Below are positions 43,092 through 50,960 of a stretch of DNA of 50,960 bases, piece after piece. The DNA comes from CAZZHG01 sp964653655 (GTDB taxonomy: Bacteria > Bdellovibrionota > FAC87 > UBA2466). How positions within the stretch are numbered: position 1 is the first letter of the stretch; each line of letters opens with the position of its first letter. Under the pieces are notes generated by a model. That model was given only the letters and a program-made list of their open reading frames with translations. It did not search any database and was not told where the DNA came from. A program made the position numbers and the translations under genes. The stretch spans positions 1 to 50,960 of the forward strand of contig CAZZHG010000029.1 in assembly GCA_964653655.1 (NCBI GenBank), in the 5' to 3' direction.

Positions 43092-44066
43092 TTACTTCGC
43101 TTTGATGTAGAACGGAGCCACTGTGAAGCTCTGCCGTCCGAGGCGCAGGTCGCCGAAGCGGCGCTGTTCCTTGTAGGCCAGATAGAAGTTGTACCGGCCG
43201 TTCTCGAGCTTCTTCGCCCCAACGCCGTCCGTCTCCAGGCCGATCGTGGCTTGAGTGCGGGTCGGGTCTCCTTCGTACATCGTCCACGCCTGAATCCAGT
43301 CGAAATTGGGCGGCTCCGCCTTTACCGCGGACATCCAGATGGAGCGTGATTCGTGCGGCTTGTACTCCGGCGACTTGAAGTCGTCCCAGCGGAACGTCGG
43401 ATTACGGGTGGAGAAGGTCTCGCCGACGCTGGGTGTGCGAAGCACCGGTGTGTCGGTCGAAGCCATGTCGCTGAGGAGAAACCACCCGTCGGTGACGGTG
43501 CCGTTGGCGAGCTCCAGATGCAGGAGGTACAAACCGCTGTCCACCGGCTTCGTCGAGCGCGGGCCGTCCAGCTCGAAGTACGGGCCGTCCGCCGGGTCCA
43601 CTTCCTCCTCGAACTCGCCGACTTTTCCCTGCTTATCGAGGACGACCTGATCCGGGTATCTCGTGACTTTCAGCTGCTTCACGATGCCGAGGCTCTGGCC
43701 GTTGCCCGCCACCTTGAACCCGTAGTTCTCCTCGTGGGGCTTCTTGAAGTGCATCACGGTGATTTTCATCTTCGTGATTTCCGACGGAAGCTTCCAATCC
43801 ACCGGAATTCCCGTCCCGTTGCGATACGCGTACGCTTTCTCCAGGAGCTTCAGTCCGTTCCTCTGGGACGTCTCGTCGCTCTTGTAGTCCTCGAACATCG
43901 CTTTCAGGTTCAGCGCCATCGTGCGCATGTCCTTGCGCAAGTACGACTCGTGGGCCCGGTACAGGGGTTCGCTCGAAACGTCGTTCGAAAACCACGACGC
44001 CCGAGCCACGAGAGGGGACAGGAAAAGTCCCGCTATAACTAATGCCATTGCCGTTCTTTGCTTCAT
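43092..44066 (-). CDS. Periplasmic hypothetical protein with Ig/FN3-like C-terminus
   Basis: A 324-residue exported protein. GGAGG eight bases before the ATG at 44066 sets the start; the signal peptide is MKQRTAMALVIAGLFLSPL...ARA. Residues about 30-110 are helical (YRAHESYLRKDMRTMALNLK). From about 110 on it is strand-rich, with two Ig/FN3-like parts: one around FELDGPRSTKPVDSGLYLL and one around PSVGETFSTRNPTFRWDDF. The final SFTVAPFYIKAK is a closing strand. No family recognised. Converges on a secreted gene across hairpin copy C. Confidence 0.6.
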   Translation of the reverse strand: MKQRTAMALVIAGLFLSPLVARASWFSNDVSSEPLYRAHESYLRKDMRTMALNLKAMFEDYKSDETSQRNGLKLLEKAYAYRNGTGIPVDWKLPSEITKMKITVMHFKKPHEENYGFKVAGNGQSLGIVKQLKVTRYPDQVVLDKQGKVGEFEEEVDPADGPYFELDGPRSTKPVDSGLYLLHLELANGTVTDGWFLLSDMASTDTPVLRTPSVGETFSTRNPTFRWDDFKSPEYKPHESRSIWMSAVKAEPPNFDWIQAWTMYEGDPTRTQATIGLETDGVGAKKLENGRYNFYLAYKEQRRFGDLRLGRQSFTVAPFYIKAK

Positions 44067-44115
44067 AACAGTGCCTCCAGTTGAGTTGCTTTTCATGTTT
44101 CCTAGCTTGGCACTT

Positions 44116-44832
44116 TCAAACATGGGCATTGTCACCGGCGGGTAAGCGTTTGTGGGCGTTTCCGTCAATTTTCGTCGGACGGAAGCGGTAACCTATTCCG
44201 CGGATCGTTTCGAACGCGGACTCGCCGAATTTCTGGCGCAGGGCGAGCACGTGGGTGTCGATGGTGCGCGAGGTCGGATAGTTCTCGTAGCCCCAAACCG
44301 TGTTGAGCAGCTCGTCTCTCGAAAAAACCTTCTCGGGGTTTTCCAGAAACACGCGAAGCAGCTCGAACTCCATTTTCTTGAGAGCCACCGGTTTACCGAG
44401 GTACTTCGCTTCGCGGGTTTTCAGGCACACGGTGACTCCGGCTCCCTGAAGAATTTCGGAAGCCGGCTCGGTGAGCGGTTGGCGCAGCTGCACGCGGATG
44501 CGGGCGAGAAGCTCGCGCGGCTCGAAGGGCTTCGTGACATAGTCGTTGGCGCCTAGCTCAAGACCCAATACCTTATCGATTAGTTCGGTGCGCGCGGTGA
44601 GAAGAATAACCGGAACCGTTTTTCCCGAATCCCGCCACTCCTTGAGAAGCTCCACGCCCTGGCCGTCGGTGAGCATCCAGTCGAGAACGACGAGCCGCGG
44701 ATTCTCGTTGAGGAGCGTTCTTGCTTGGGCGAGCGAAGAAGCGAGAAACACTTCAAACCCTTCGTAACGCAGGAAATTCGCGAGCGACTCCTTCAGATTC
44801 GGATCGTCTTCGACGAGCAGCAACCGTGTCAT
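44116..44832 (-). CDS. OmpR/PhoB-family response regulator
   Basis: A 238-residue DNA-binding regulator. The receiver domain has D9/D10, phospho-acceptor D51, T79 and K101. The C-terminal winged helix (about 135-220) has FELLRVFLENPEKVFSRDEL, then the SRTIDTHVLALRQKFGESAFETIRGIGYRF recognition region. The ATG at 44832 lies within the kinase stop, so it is coupled to the upstream histidine kinase gene. The target genes are not shown by the sequence. Confidence 0.9.
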   Translation of the reverse strand: MTRLLLVEDDPNLKESLANFLRYEGFEVFLASSLAQARTLLNENPRLVVLDWMLTDGQGVELLKEWRDSGKTVPVILLTARTELIDKVLGLELGANDYVTKPFEPRELLARIRVQLRQPLTEPASEILQGAGVTVCLKTREAKYLGKPVALKKMEFELLRVFLENPEKVFSRDELLNTVWGYENYPTSRTIDTHVLALRQKFGESAFETIRGIGYRFRPTKIDGNAHKRLPAGDNAHV

Positions 44833-46361
44833 GCGGGACTCCTTAGCCAAAGGGAAAAAGTCGTGGGAGAGGGGCTTAGCGTGAGCTTGCCTTTCATTAG
44901 CCGAACCACCCGGGCCACGATCGAAAGGCCGATGCCGAGCCCCGGCGACGAAGCCTCGCGGGAGAGACCTCCCATCAGATCTTCGAGTCCGTATTGCGAG
45001 ACGCTTCCCGCGTCCGATACCTGGATGAGAATTCCGGGACGCGAAGGCGTCAGGCGGACCACGACGGGCGGCTTTCCGTGGGAAAGCGCGTTGTCGACGA
45101 GGTTTTTCACGCAGAGCCCGAGCCAATACCGGTCGAGTTTTGCGCCGCGGTCTTTCTCCAGAGGGTGGAACTCAATCTTGCCTTGATAAGGCTCGAGCAG
45201 CGCGCCGAAGTATTCGTTTACCGATTCGATATCGGCGTACTGAAACTGAATGTGGCGCGGATCCCGGTGGCTCTTTACGTACTGAGTGCTTGCCTGCAGA
45301 ACCCGGCCGAGGCGTTGGATTTCGTCGCCCATTCGGAGAAGCTCCGTCTGAGCCGCGGGCGGGAGAAAGTCGAATTCCCGTTTCAGTCCTTCCACGCCGA
45401 GCGCTAGGGTCGTCGCCGGAGTGCGAAGCTCGTGGGTGAGGGTTTGCAGCGCGAAAAGCCGCGCCTGTCTTTCCTTCGCGCGCATCCTGAGTTTTTGAAC
45501 GACGAGGGCGAGAAGGGTGAAGGCGAGCAGAACGAGGGAGCCGAGGAGTAAAAGGAGAGAGAAGCGCCGCACGGGGTGCGGGGCGAGCGAGCGATCGCGC
45601 CAGCAGACGTTTCCTTCCTTCAACAGGCACCAGTCCTGGGCTTTCCAGACGGTCGTTTGGAGGCCCAATTTTTCCAAGTGATTCGCCCACGCCGCGCGCG
45701 GATAGGCGGTGTAGCGGGAAGCGGAGGAAAACATCCCCTCTTTCTTCTGCCGGAAAAAGACAAGGTTATCGTCGGTAAACATCGGGCTCTCGGCAAGAAG
45801 GTGAATCAGCCGGCGGCGGGAAAAGCCGAGATCCAATTCGGAGACGTGCAAGTAGGCCGAATGAGTCTCGCGCCACGGGCCATCCCGAAACTCTTTTCGG
45901 CCCGAGCGCTCGGCGAGCCGAACGAAGCTCTCCCCCGACGGATGCATGAAGGGCGGGGTTTCGAAAAACTTGTCCGGAAGGCTTTTCAGTTCTCCACAAC
46001 GGAAGCGGTGCCAGGTGAGCGTTTTCTTGAGCTCGACCGGAAACATGCCTTCGCCCGGAGCCCCTTTGCATTCCTCGGCGTAGCGGTAGAGCGCGACGAC
46101 GTCGTTCAATTCGTGATTCTGGGATTGGGGAAGGGCGCTTTCCGGCTGCACGAGCTCGGTGTGGTAGCGGTTTTGGGCGAGCCCCGAAAGATCGATTTCT
46201 CCTTCCGGCTTGCGGTTCTCCAGGAACGATTGCTTCGCCCGGGCGATGGCCTCAAGCGGGGCCAAGCGGGAGCCGGGCGCGCGGTTTTCCCAGTAGAAAA
46301 ATACCCCGGCCCCTAGGGCGAGCAGCAGCGCGAGCATTCTGAGAACTGGGATCCGGCGCAT
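44829..46361 (-). CDS. Membrane sensor histidine kinase
   Basis: A 510-residue kinase partnered with the adjacent response regulator. Helix 1 (about 5-23) and helix 2 (268-289) flank a ~240-residue periplasmic sensor region with four Cys (C98, C122, C245, C253). The H-box is LTHELRTP with H310, the N-box NLVDNALSHG (N424), the DxG-like SDAG (D450) and the G-box GLGIGL (474-479). The sensor region recalls the DUF3404 domain of VxrA-type kinases (HPSGESFVRLA), which sense envelope state, but I am not certain. It overlaps the regulator gene by four bases. AAGGTGG upstream of the ATG at 46361 is the ribosome site. The signal is unknown. Confidence 0.87.
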   Translation of the reverse strand: MRRIPVLRMLALLLALGAGVFFYWENRAPGSRLAPLEAIARAKQSFLENRKPEGEIDLSGLAQNRYHTELVQPESALPQSQNHELNDVVALYRYAEECKGAPGEGMFPVELKKTLTWHRFRCGELKSLPDKFFETPPFMHPSGESFVRLAERSGRKEFRDGPWRETHSAYLHVSELDLGFSRRRLIHLLAESPMFTDDNLVFFRQKKEGMFSSASRYTAYPRAAWANHLEKLGLQTTVWKAQDWCLLKEGNVCWRDRSLAPHPVRRFSLLLLLGSLVLLAFTLLALVVQKLRMRAKERQARLFALQTLTHELRTPATTLALGVEGLKREFDFLPPAAQTELLRMGDEIQRLGRVLQASTQYVKSHRDPRHIQFQYADIESVNEYFGALLEPYQGKIEFHPLEKDRGAKLDRYWLGLCVKNLVDNALSHGKPPVVVRLTPSRPGILIQVSDAGSVSQYGLEDLMGGLSREASSPGLGIGLSIVARVVRLMKGKLTLSPSPTTFSLWLRSPA

Positions 46362-46453
46362 GGATCCACCTTATAAGGAGATCGGCCGGCGGATGTCAGC
46401 TCTTTGTCAACGGACCGTCAACGAACGCCACGGGAGCGGCATTCCGGCCCAAC

Positions 46454-47419
46454 ATGCCGCGTTATGCGGTGTGCCATGGTATCCTCGTTCCGTTGCTTTC
46501 CGCGCTCTACAAAAGCCCCTATTGCGAGATCAACGTCGCCCACCATTGCAATCTTTCCTGCCGCGGCTGCAGCCACCTTTCGCCCGTGTGGCCGAAGGAA
46601 TTTCTGCACCCGGCTCAGCTGAAGTCGGATCTCGCCAAACTCGCGAAGGTTTACCGCGCGGAGCGGATACGCCTTTTGGGGGGTGAGCCGCTCCTTCATC
46701 CGGAGCTCGTGGAGTTGATTCGGGTAGTGAGGGGCTCGGGCGTCAGTCGCCGGATTGCGGTGGCGACCAACGGGGTACTGCTTCCCCGCCAGCCGGAGAA
46801 ATTCTGGGAAGAGATAGACGAAGTGGACGTGACTCTCTATCCCGGCAAGCAGTTGTCGGTGCGCGAGCTTTGGAAATGCCGCAGGCTCGCCCGCCGGTTC
46901 GAGGTGAAGCTTCGCCTCTCGCTCGCCGGAAATTTTCGTGAATCCTATTCGGAGACGGGAACTTCAGACAAAGCTTTGGTTCGCCGGATTTACGATACGT
47001 GCCTTATCGCCCACCAGTGGAATTGCCACAACGTCGAGAACGGATACTTTTTCAAGTGCCCGCAGGCGCTGCTTCTTCCCCGCGCGCTCGCCGGAAAACT
47101 CTCCTCGCGAACGGCCGATGGCCTCGCCCTTTCGGACGAGCCTGAGTTCGGAAAATCCCTTCGGGATTATCTGGAGAGCCACGAACCGCTGGAGTCCTGC
47201 CGCCATTGTCTGGGATCGGTGGGTAAGCGTTTTTCTCACGAGCAGGTTCCTAGAGGCGAGTTCAGAACGTCTCAGAAAGGGCCCACGGAAGAGCTTCTCG
47301 ACGAAGCGAGGCTCGCGAGCCTCGAAGAGAACTTCAGCGGCGCGGACGACACGCACCTTCCGCTGGGAAATGCTTTTCAGTTTTTGAGATTTCTTCCGCG
47401 CCTACTTGCTCGCGCCTAA
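46454..47419 (+). CDS. Radical SAM protein with C-terminal Cys cluster
   Basis: A 321-residue enzyme. The radical SAM cluster motif CNLSCRGC (C32, C36, C39) is intact, followed by LGGEPLL (75-81), which binds SAM. Past the barrel, C183, C191, C202 and the pair C249/C252 could hold an auxiliary iron-sulfur cluster, like a SPASM or twitch domain. Such proteins often modify peptides or sugars. The gene is divergent from the two-component pair, and its stop overlaps the convergent metallopeptidase-like gene by 18 bases. No peptide substrate gene is obvious next to it. Confidence 0.85.
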   Translation: MPRYAVCHGILVPLLSALYKSPYCEINVAHHCNLSCRGCSHLSPVWPKEFLHPAQLKSDLAKLAKVYRAERIRLLGGEPLLHPELVELIRVVRGSGVSRRIAVATNGVLLPRQPEKFWEEIDEVDVTLYPGKQLSVRELWKCRRLARRFEVKLRLSLAGNFRESYSETGTSDKALVRRIYDTCLIAHQWNCHNVENGYFFKCPQALLLPRALAGKLSSRTADGLALSDEPEFGKSLRDYLESHEPLESCRHCLGSVGKRFSHEQVPRGEFRTSQKGPTEELLDEARLASLEENFSGADDTHLPLGNAFQFLRFLPRLLARA

Positions 47420-48433
47420 TTCTAGAGCGCATTTTCCGCCGACGACGTCCTGACCGAGCAGCTTGCTGCACACTTGCGTGAGCACCACTTGCTGGCGGGC
47501 GCCGAGCGCCGGGTGAGAGTAGCTGCCGAAGCTTCCATTCTTCAGGACGGAAAGATTGAGCGCGACCCGCTCGATGATCTCGGCTTCCTGGAGATTGCGC
47601 TCTTTAAGGTCCGCGACGAGGGCCGTCGCACCCCAGAAGTCCGCGAGCACTTCGGCTTCCTGCGCCTTCGGAAACGGCACGAGCATCGAGTTCAGGCAGG
47701 ACATGAGATTGTCGTGCAGGGGACGGAACTTTCCGGAGGGCTCGGCTCCGAGGAGATGGCCGAGCTCATGAAACGCCGTGAAGAGAATGGCGTCCAGCTG
47801 AACCGAATCGGCCCAGGCGTGTTTGCCGGCGGAAACTTCGAGGACGGAAGCGCGAAGCATAGAGCCGGGGCAGAAGGTGAAAACTCGCTTGCCGTTGATG
47901 ATGGTGGCGATTCCGCCCGGGATGAGCGCGTCCTTGCCGCAGGCCTGGGAAAGAAACGTCTGCTGCTGGGCGCGGGCGGCCGGATCGATCTTTTCGAGAG
48001 TCGCGACGAAATCGGAAAAGGGAATGAGGGAGGTCTCATCCACTTGGGAGAGAAGCTCCTGCTTGGTCGCGTCGTTTCCGCGGGCGTCCCGGATCACGCC
48101 CTTCAGAATGGTGATGAGACGGGTCTTGCCGTCTTTCCAGTCCACCTTCTCTTCGAGGCGAGTGACGTAGGTCATGACGAACTTGAAGTACTCATCGTAG
48201 GGAAGCGCCATCGCTTCGAGCAGGACTTCCTTCTTGTTCCAGTCCGCGGAGACGCTCATGCTCGTGAGCACTTCGTCGCGCCGCTTTTCGAGCATGTACT
48301 GCTTGGCGGCTTCCCCGCGCTCGGCGTGAAGAATCGCGAACATCGAGGACAGCTCGGACGTGCAAAAGGACTCGGCGTCCGTGGCGAAAGTGACCGCGGA
48401 TAGGAACACGAAAGAGAGAGAGAGAAGTCGCAT
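47402..48433 (-). CDS. Secreted putative zinc metallopeptidase (HExxH)
   Basis: A 343-residue exported protein. The signal peptide is MRLLSLSFVFLSAVTFA. A zinc site HELGH (222-226) lies in FTAFHELGHLLGAEP. EAEVLADFWGATAL (259-272) resembles the third-ligand helix of gluzincins such as M48, where E..AD..G follows HExxH. Six Cys could form disulfides. The start at 48433 is chosen because it opens the signal peptide; a longer frame upstream is not. Divergent from the S37-type peptidase gene, so both may be secreted together. The peptide substrate is unknown. Confidence 0.6.
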   Translation of the reverse strand: MRLLSLSFVFLSAVTFATDAESFCTSELSSMFAILHAERGEAAKQYMLEKRRDEVLTSMSVSADWNKKEVLLEAMALPYDEYFKFVMTYVTRLEEKVDWKDGKTRLITILKGVIRDARGNDATKQELLSQVDETSLIPFSDFVATLEKIDPAARAQQQTFLSQACGKDALIPGGIATIINGKRVFTFCPGSMLRASVLEVSAGKHAWADSVQLDAILFTAFHELGHLLGAEPSGKFRPLHDNLMSCLNSMLVPFPKAQEAEVLADFWGATALVADLKERNLQEAEIIERVALNLSVLKNGSFGSYSHPALGARQQVVLTQVCSKLLGQDVVGGKCALELGASK

Positions 48434-48625
48434 TCGATAAACCCCCAAAGCTAGGAAAGAGAAGGGGCATTTTAAGGTTTCGTCCCTTATCAATGAAGAA
48501 CGAGTTCGTAAGTGTATGTATTTATGAAGGTAAAATGCAAAATGACGGAGTCGTTTAGCCTGAATTTTCGTCAATTTCTTCTCTAACGATCCCCGAGCGA
48601 TTAAATTCCTCTTTAGGGGGGAATC

Positions 48626-50014
48626 ATGGGGACACTTTCACGCCTGCTCGTCTTGGGTCTCGTCTTGGTAAACTCGCTTGCGTTCGCGGCCTGCGACAAC
48701 CCGGATCTCGAAAAAGCGCTGCTCTGTCTGAAGCGCGTGAAGAAGGTGAAGGAGATCTTTCCGAAGGACGACCCGAAGATTCCCGCGGGCTACCGCCGGA
48801 TGGAAATCGGCTTCGAGCAGCCGGTCGATCACTTCAACCCCAAGCTCGGCACTTTCGTTCAGAAGCTGGCCCTCCTCCATAAGGACAACGCCGAGCCGAT
48901 GGTACTCCAGACCAGCGGCTACCAGATCTTCACGGTCGCGCTCACCGAGCTTGCGCGCGTTTACGGCGCGAACCAGTTACAGGTCGAGCACCGGTTTTTC
49001 GATCAGAGCATTCCGGCCGATCAGGACTGGAGCAAGATGAACATCGTGCAAGCGGCGTACGATTTTCACCGGATCACGGAAGCCTTCAAGGAGATCTATC
49101 AGAAGCGCTGGGTGAACACGGGAGCGAGTAAGGGAGGCATGACCTCCGTTTTCCACCGCCGGTTTTTCCCGAATGATTTGGACGGAACCGTCTCGGACGT
49201 GGCTCCGCTTTCCTTTTCGAACGACGACGCCCGTTACATTCAGTTCGTCGAGGAGGCTGGCGGCGCGAAATACAAGAGCTGCCGTGAGCAGCTGAAGGCG
49301 CTGCAGATTGGAATGCTCAAACGCCGGGATGAGCTGATGGCCGGCATCGGCGGCTCTTTCGTTTATCTGGGCGGCAAGAGTGTTTCCTACGAGCATGCGG
49401 TCATCGAGCTGCCCTTCGCGTTTTGGCAGTACAAGGACCCCGAGGATCCGAAGTTCGGCTGCAAGAACGTTCCGGCGCCGGACGCGCGCTCCGAGGACAT
49501 TCTGAGTTACCTGGAAGAAGTAAACTCCATTTCATCGTACGCCGATGCCGGAGTGTTCTCTTTCATGCCGTACTATTTCCAGGCGGCGACCCAGCTCGGA
49601 AGCCCCGCGGCCGGTTTGAAACATCTGAACGGGCTTCGCAAACATCCGTACAGGATCGATCAGTACACGCCCCACACCGCTCATTACGGTTACTCGAATG
49701 CGTGGATGCGAGACGTGAAGGCGTGGGTGCAGAGCCAGGCGGATCACATTCTTTTCGTTTACGGCGAGTTCGACCCCTGGAGCGCGGGAGCGTATCCGAA
49801 GGTGGCCGCGAAAAAGGACATGCACTGGTTCGAGGTTCCCGCGGGCAATCACTCGTCGAAAATCTTCAAGCTGCCCGCCGCCGAAAAGGAAAAAGCGCTG
49901 GCGATCGTTTCCGTCTGGATGGGAAAGAAAAACTCCTTGCGCCACATGCCCGCGGGCGAAGCGAGCCTCGACGAGCTTGAGCTTCAGTTCAAACGGGGCG
50001 GCCGTCTTCCCTGA
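48626..50014 (+). CDS. Secreted tripeptidyl-aminopeptidase-like serine peptidase (family S37)
   Basis: A 462-residue exported alpha/beta-hydrolase. The signal peptide is about 1-21. PAGYRRMEIGFEQPVDHFNP (53-72) and VEHRFFDQSIP are typical of S37 (PS-10-type) peptidases. The nucleophile is Ser168 in GASKGG. The probable acid lies in GEFDPWSAGA and the His in AGNHSSK near the C-terminus. AGGGGGG precedes the ATG at 48626. Such enzymes remove N-terminal tripeptides. The 3' end overlaps the convergent CYTH-like gene by 31 bases. Confidence 0.85.
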   Translation: MGTLSRLLVLGLVLVNSLAFAACDNPDLEKALLCLKRVKKVKEIFPKDDPKIPAGYRRMEIGFEQPVDHFNPKLGTFVQKLALLHKDNAEPMVLQTSGYQIFTVALTELARVYGANQLQVEHRFFDQSIPADQDWSKMNIVQAAYDFHRITEAFKEIYQKRWVNTGASKGGMTSVFHRRFFPNDLDGTVSDVAPLSFSNDDARYIQFVEEAGGAKYKSCREQLKALQIGMLKRRDELMAGIGGSFVYLGGKSVSYEHAVIELPFAFWQYKDPEDPKFGCKNVPAPDARSEDILSYLEEVNSISSYADAGVFSFMPYYFQAATQLGSPAAGLKHLNGLRKHPYRIDQYTPHTAHYGYSNAWMRDVKAWVQSQADHILFVYGEFDPWSAGAYPKVAAKKDMHWFEVPAGNHSSKIFKLPAAEKEKALAIVSVWMGKKNSLRHMPAGEASLDELELQFKRGGRLP

Positions 50015-50736
50015 TCGACTCCGAGGGCCCAGGCGGTGGTACCGATCTGCTTCGGGCAGAGCCGGATACCTTTCGCGACGAGCTCGCCAGTGAGCGCCTG
50101 AAACTCCTTGTCCGTTCCGGGGTCCGACTTGACGGACAACCCGAAAAGAGTCGCGCCCGATTTGGCGGTCATCAGCTCCATGTCGACGTTGGCGGGGGTC
50201 GCTTTCAGCTTCCACTTCAAGTTGTCGATGGCGCCGTAAACCGCGAGTTGTTTCCAAGGAACGGAAACCCCAAGGGCCGCGAGGTAGCGGTGTTGCGTCT
50301 TGGTCAGTAAATCTTGCGCGTCCAGCTTTCCCTTCAGGTATTTCGCGAGATCCGAGGGATCGAGCTCTTCGGCCGAAAGCGAGCAGTGAACGGCTCTATT
50401 GGCTCCGTGAAAGTCCCGTTCGGCTTTGAAGCCTTCGTCATTCTGAAACTCCTCCGGAATTTTCTTCGGGTCCACGTTCAGCTTCACGGTGACCTCGAGG
50501 GGCTCGCCTGCTTCGCCGCGCAGCCGGAGAATGACGCCCGCGCGGTAGAGGTCCCGGTTGGCCGTATCTAGATAGTAGACGGCGCGGCGGGAGGATTTCT
50601 TCACCGTCGCATTCAGCTGCTTTTTGACGACGGCGGGGCTCGTCTCGCAAATCGTCCAGTGGTACTCGCCTTGAAGAGCGAAAGCCTGGGTTGAAACCGC
50701 GAGAACCAGGAGCAAAACGGATTTGAAAATTTTCAT
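49984..50736 (-). CDS. Secreted CYTH-like protein
   Basis: A 250-residue protein with a clear signal peptide (MKIFKSVLLLVLAVSTQAFA). The mature part resembles a CYTH (triphosphate tunnel) domain: YYLDTANRDLYRAGVILRLR (about 53-72), then PLEVTVKLN and KAERDF, which give the Arg, Lys and Glu rungs of the tunnel. The N-terminal ExExK strand typical of cytoplasmic members is not obvious (GEYHWTICET at the start), so catalysis is uncertain. Some family members cleave triphosphates, others only bind phosphorylated ligands. An exported version is unusual. Start at 50736 opens the signal peptide. Confidence 0.6.
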   Translation of the reverse strand: MKIFKSVLLLVLAVSTQAFALQGEYHWTICETSPAVVKKQLNATVKKSSRRAVYYLDTANRDLYRAGVILRLRGEAGEPLEVTVKLNVDPKKIPEEFQNDEGFKAERDFHGANRAVHCSLSAEELDPSDLAKYLKGKLDAQDLLTKTQHRYLAALGVSVPWKQLAVYGAIDNLKWKLKATPANVDMELMTAKSGATLFGLSVKSDPGTDKEFQALTGELVAKGIRLCPKQIGTTAWALGVDQGRRPPRLN

Positions 50737-50849
50737 GGGCGTAATCTTTGCGGCCGGTTGGGCCCCGGTCAATCGGGGATCCGTAAAGTTTCAACAAAGG
50801 GATTCATCTGAACTTGTACGCGGCCGGGGCGGTGGTAGTTCTACGATCC

Positions 50850-50960
50850 ATGAAATGGTTCGCGCTCACGTTAGGTGTTGGTTTATTTTCAGGTTGCGCG
50901 GGGCGGCTTCCGCCGGAGGGCGCTCAGCCTACTTTGGAGCTCTATACGCTTGCCGATCGG
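50850..50960 (+). CDS. Lipoprotein, 5' part only (runs off the window)
   Basis: The ATG at 50850 opens a signal peptide MKWFALTLGVGLFSGC with lipobox FSGC (Cys16). The 37 visible codons have no stop, and the visible mature part is GRLPPEGAQPTLELYTLADR. No family can be named from so little. Divergent from the CYTH-like gene. Confidence 0.6.
   Translation, partial: MKWFALTLGVGLFSGCAGRLPPEGAQPTLELYTLADR

Overview
The window reads as a chromosomal segment of a GC-rich (roughly 60% by eye) Gram-negative bacterium. Supporting signs are an MsbA-type exporter, Sec and lipoprotein signal peptides, a type IV pilin, a periplasmic-binding-protein peptide importer and a C-terminal beta-barrel protein. 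The pilin (KKSEAKVNLGGLYTAEQAFF after the prepilin helix), the many small secreted proteins of unknown function and the secreted S37-type peptidase resemble what I recall of Bdellovibrionota/Oligoflexia. That placement is an inference, not something the sequence proves. I saw no tRNA, rRNA, CRISPR array, transposase or phage gene.

Layout. 1-1.9 kb: a translationally coupled lipid cassette (CdsA/YnbB-like cytidylyltransferase, a four-helix EamA/SMR-like protein, and a YnbA-like CDP-alcohol phosphatidyltransferase). 2-6.5 kb: mostly single housekeeping or unknown genes (beta carbonic anhydrase, NTF2-like, small membrane protein, GNAT, DUF5946-like, DUF1579-like, VOC). 6.5-7.9 kb: a TMTC-like multi-pass protein with C-terminal TPRs. 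8.2-16.7 kb: one 2811-residue lipoprotein gene made of 19 consecutive 124-residue Ig-like repeats capped by seven FG-GAP repeats. Convergent to it is a TPR plus beta-barrel protein. 18-22 kb: a class I/II aminotransferase, small secreted unknowns and a Cof-type HAD hydrolase. 22-27.2 kb: a cell-surface glycan/lipid group (carbamoyltransferase, WecA/MraY-family transferase, MsbA-like ABC exporter). 28-32 kb: a lipoprotein, a phasin-like protein, an exported thioredoxin-fold protein, RibF and GlmU. 32-34.4 kb: a type IV pilin convergent with an NtrC/PilR-type regulator. 34.9-40.4 kb: a complete Opp/Dpp peptide importer operon on the minus strand. 40.7-44 kb: a REC-GGDEF diguanylate cyclase and three secreted unknowns. 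44.1-47.4 kb: a two-component pair divergent from a radical SAM protein. 47.4-50.8 kb: a secreted HExxH protein, an S37-type peptidase and a secreted CYTH-like protein. The window ends inside a lipoprotein gene.

Structures that gene calling does not explain are the other theme. There are two families of long, purine-rich inverted repeats: a 40-nt module present at 21980 and 27239 with one mismatch, and a second pair at 34726 and 42984. All four sit at gene 3' ends, three of them between convergent genes. Several other convergent pairs have no spacer and overlap by exactly four bases at their stop codons. Two genes have a TATAAT only 6-7 bases before the ATG, suggesting leaderless transcripts. 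Six perfect TTAANN hexamers and an intrinsic terminator with no obvious upstream gene lie between the peptide importer and the diguanylate cyclase.

The best candidates for something undescribed are the 19-repeat stalk with a seven-bladed propeller, the dispersed hairpin families, the lipid cassette with its embedded small transporter, and a WecA-family enzyme with an Asp-to-Asn change in a normally acidic active-site motif.
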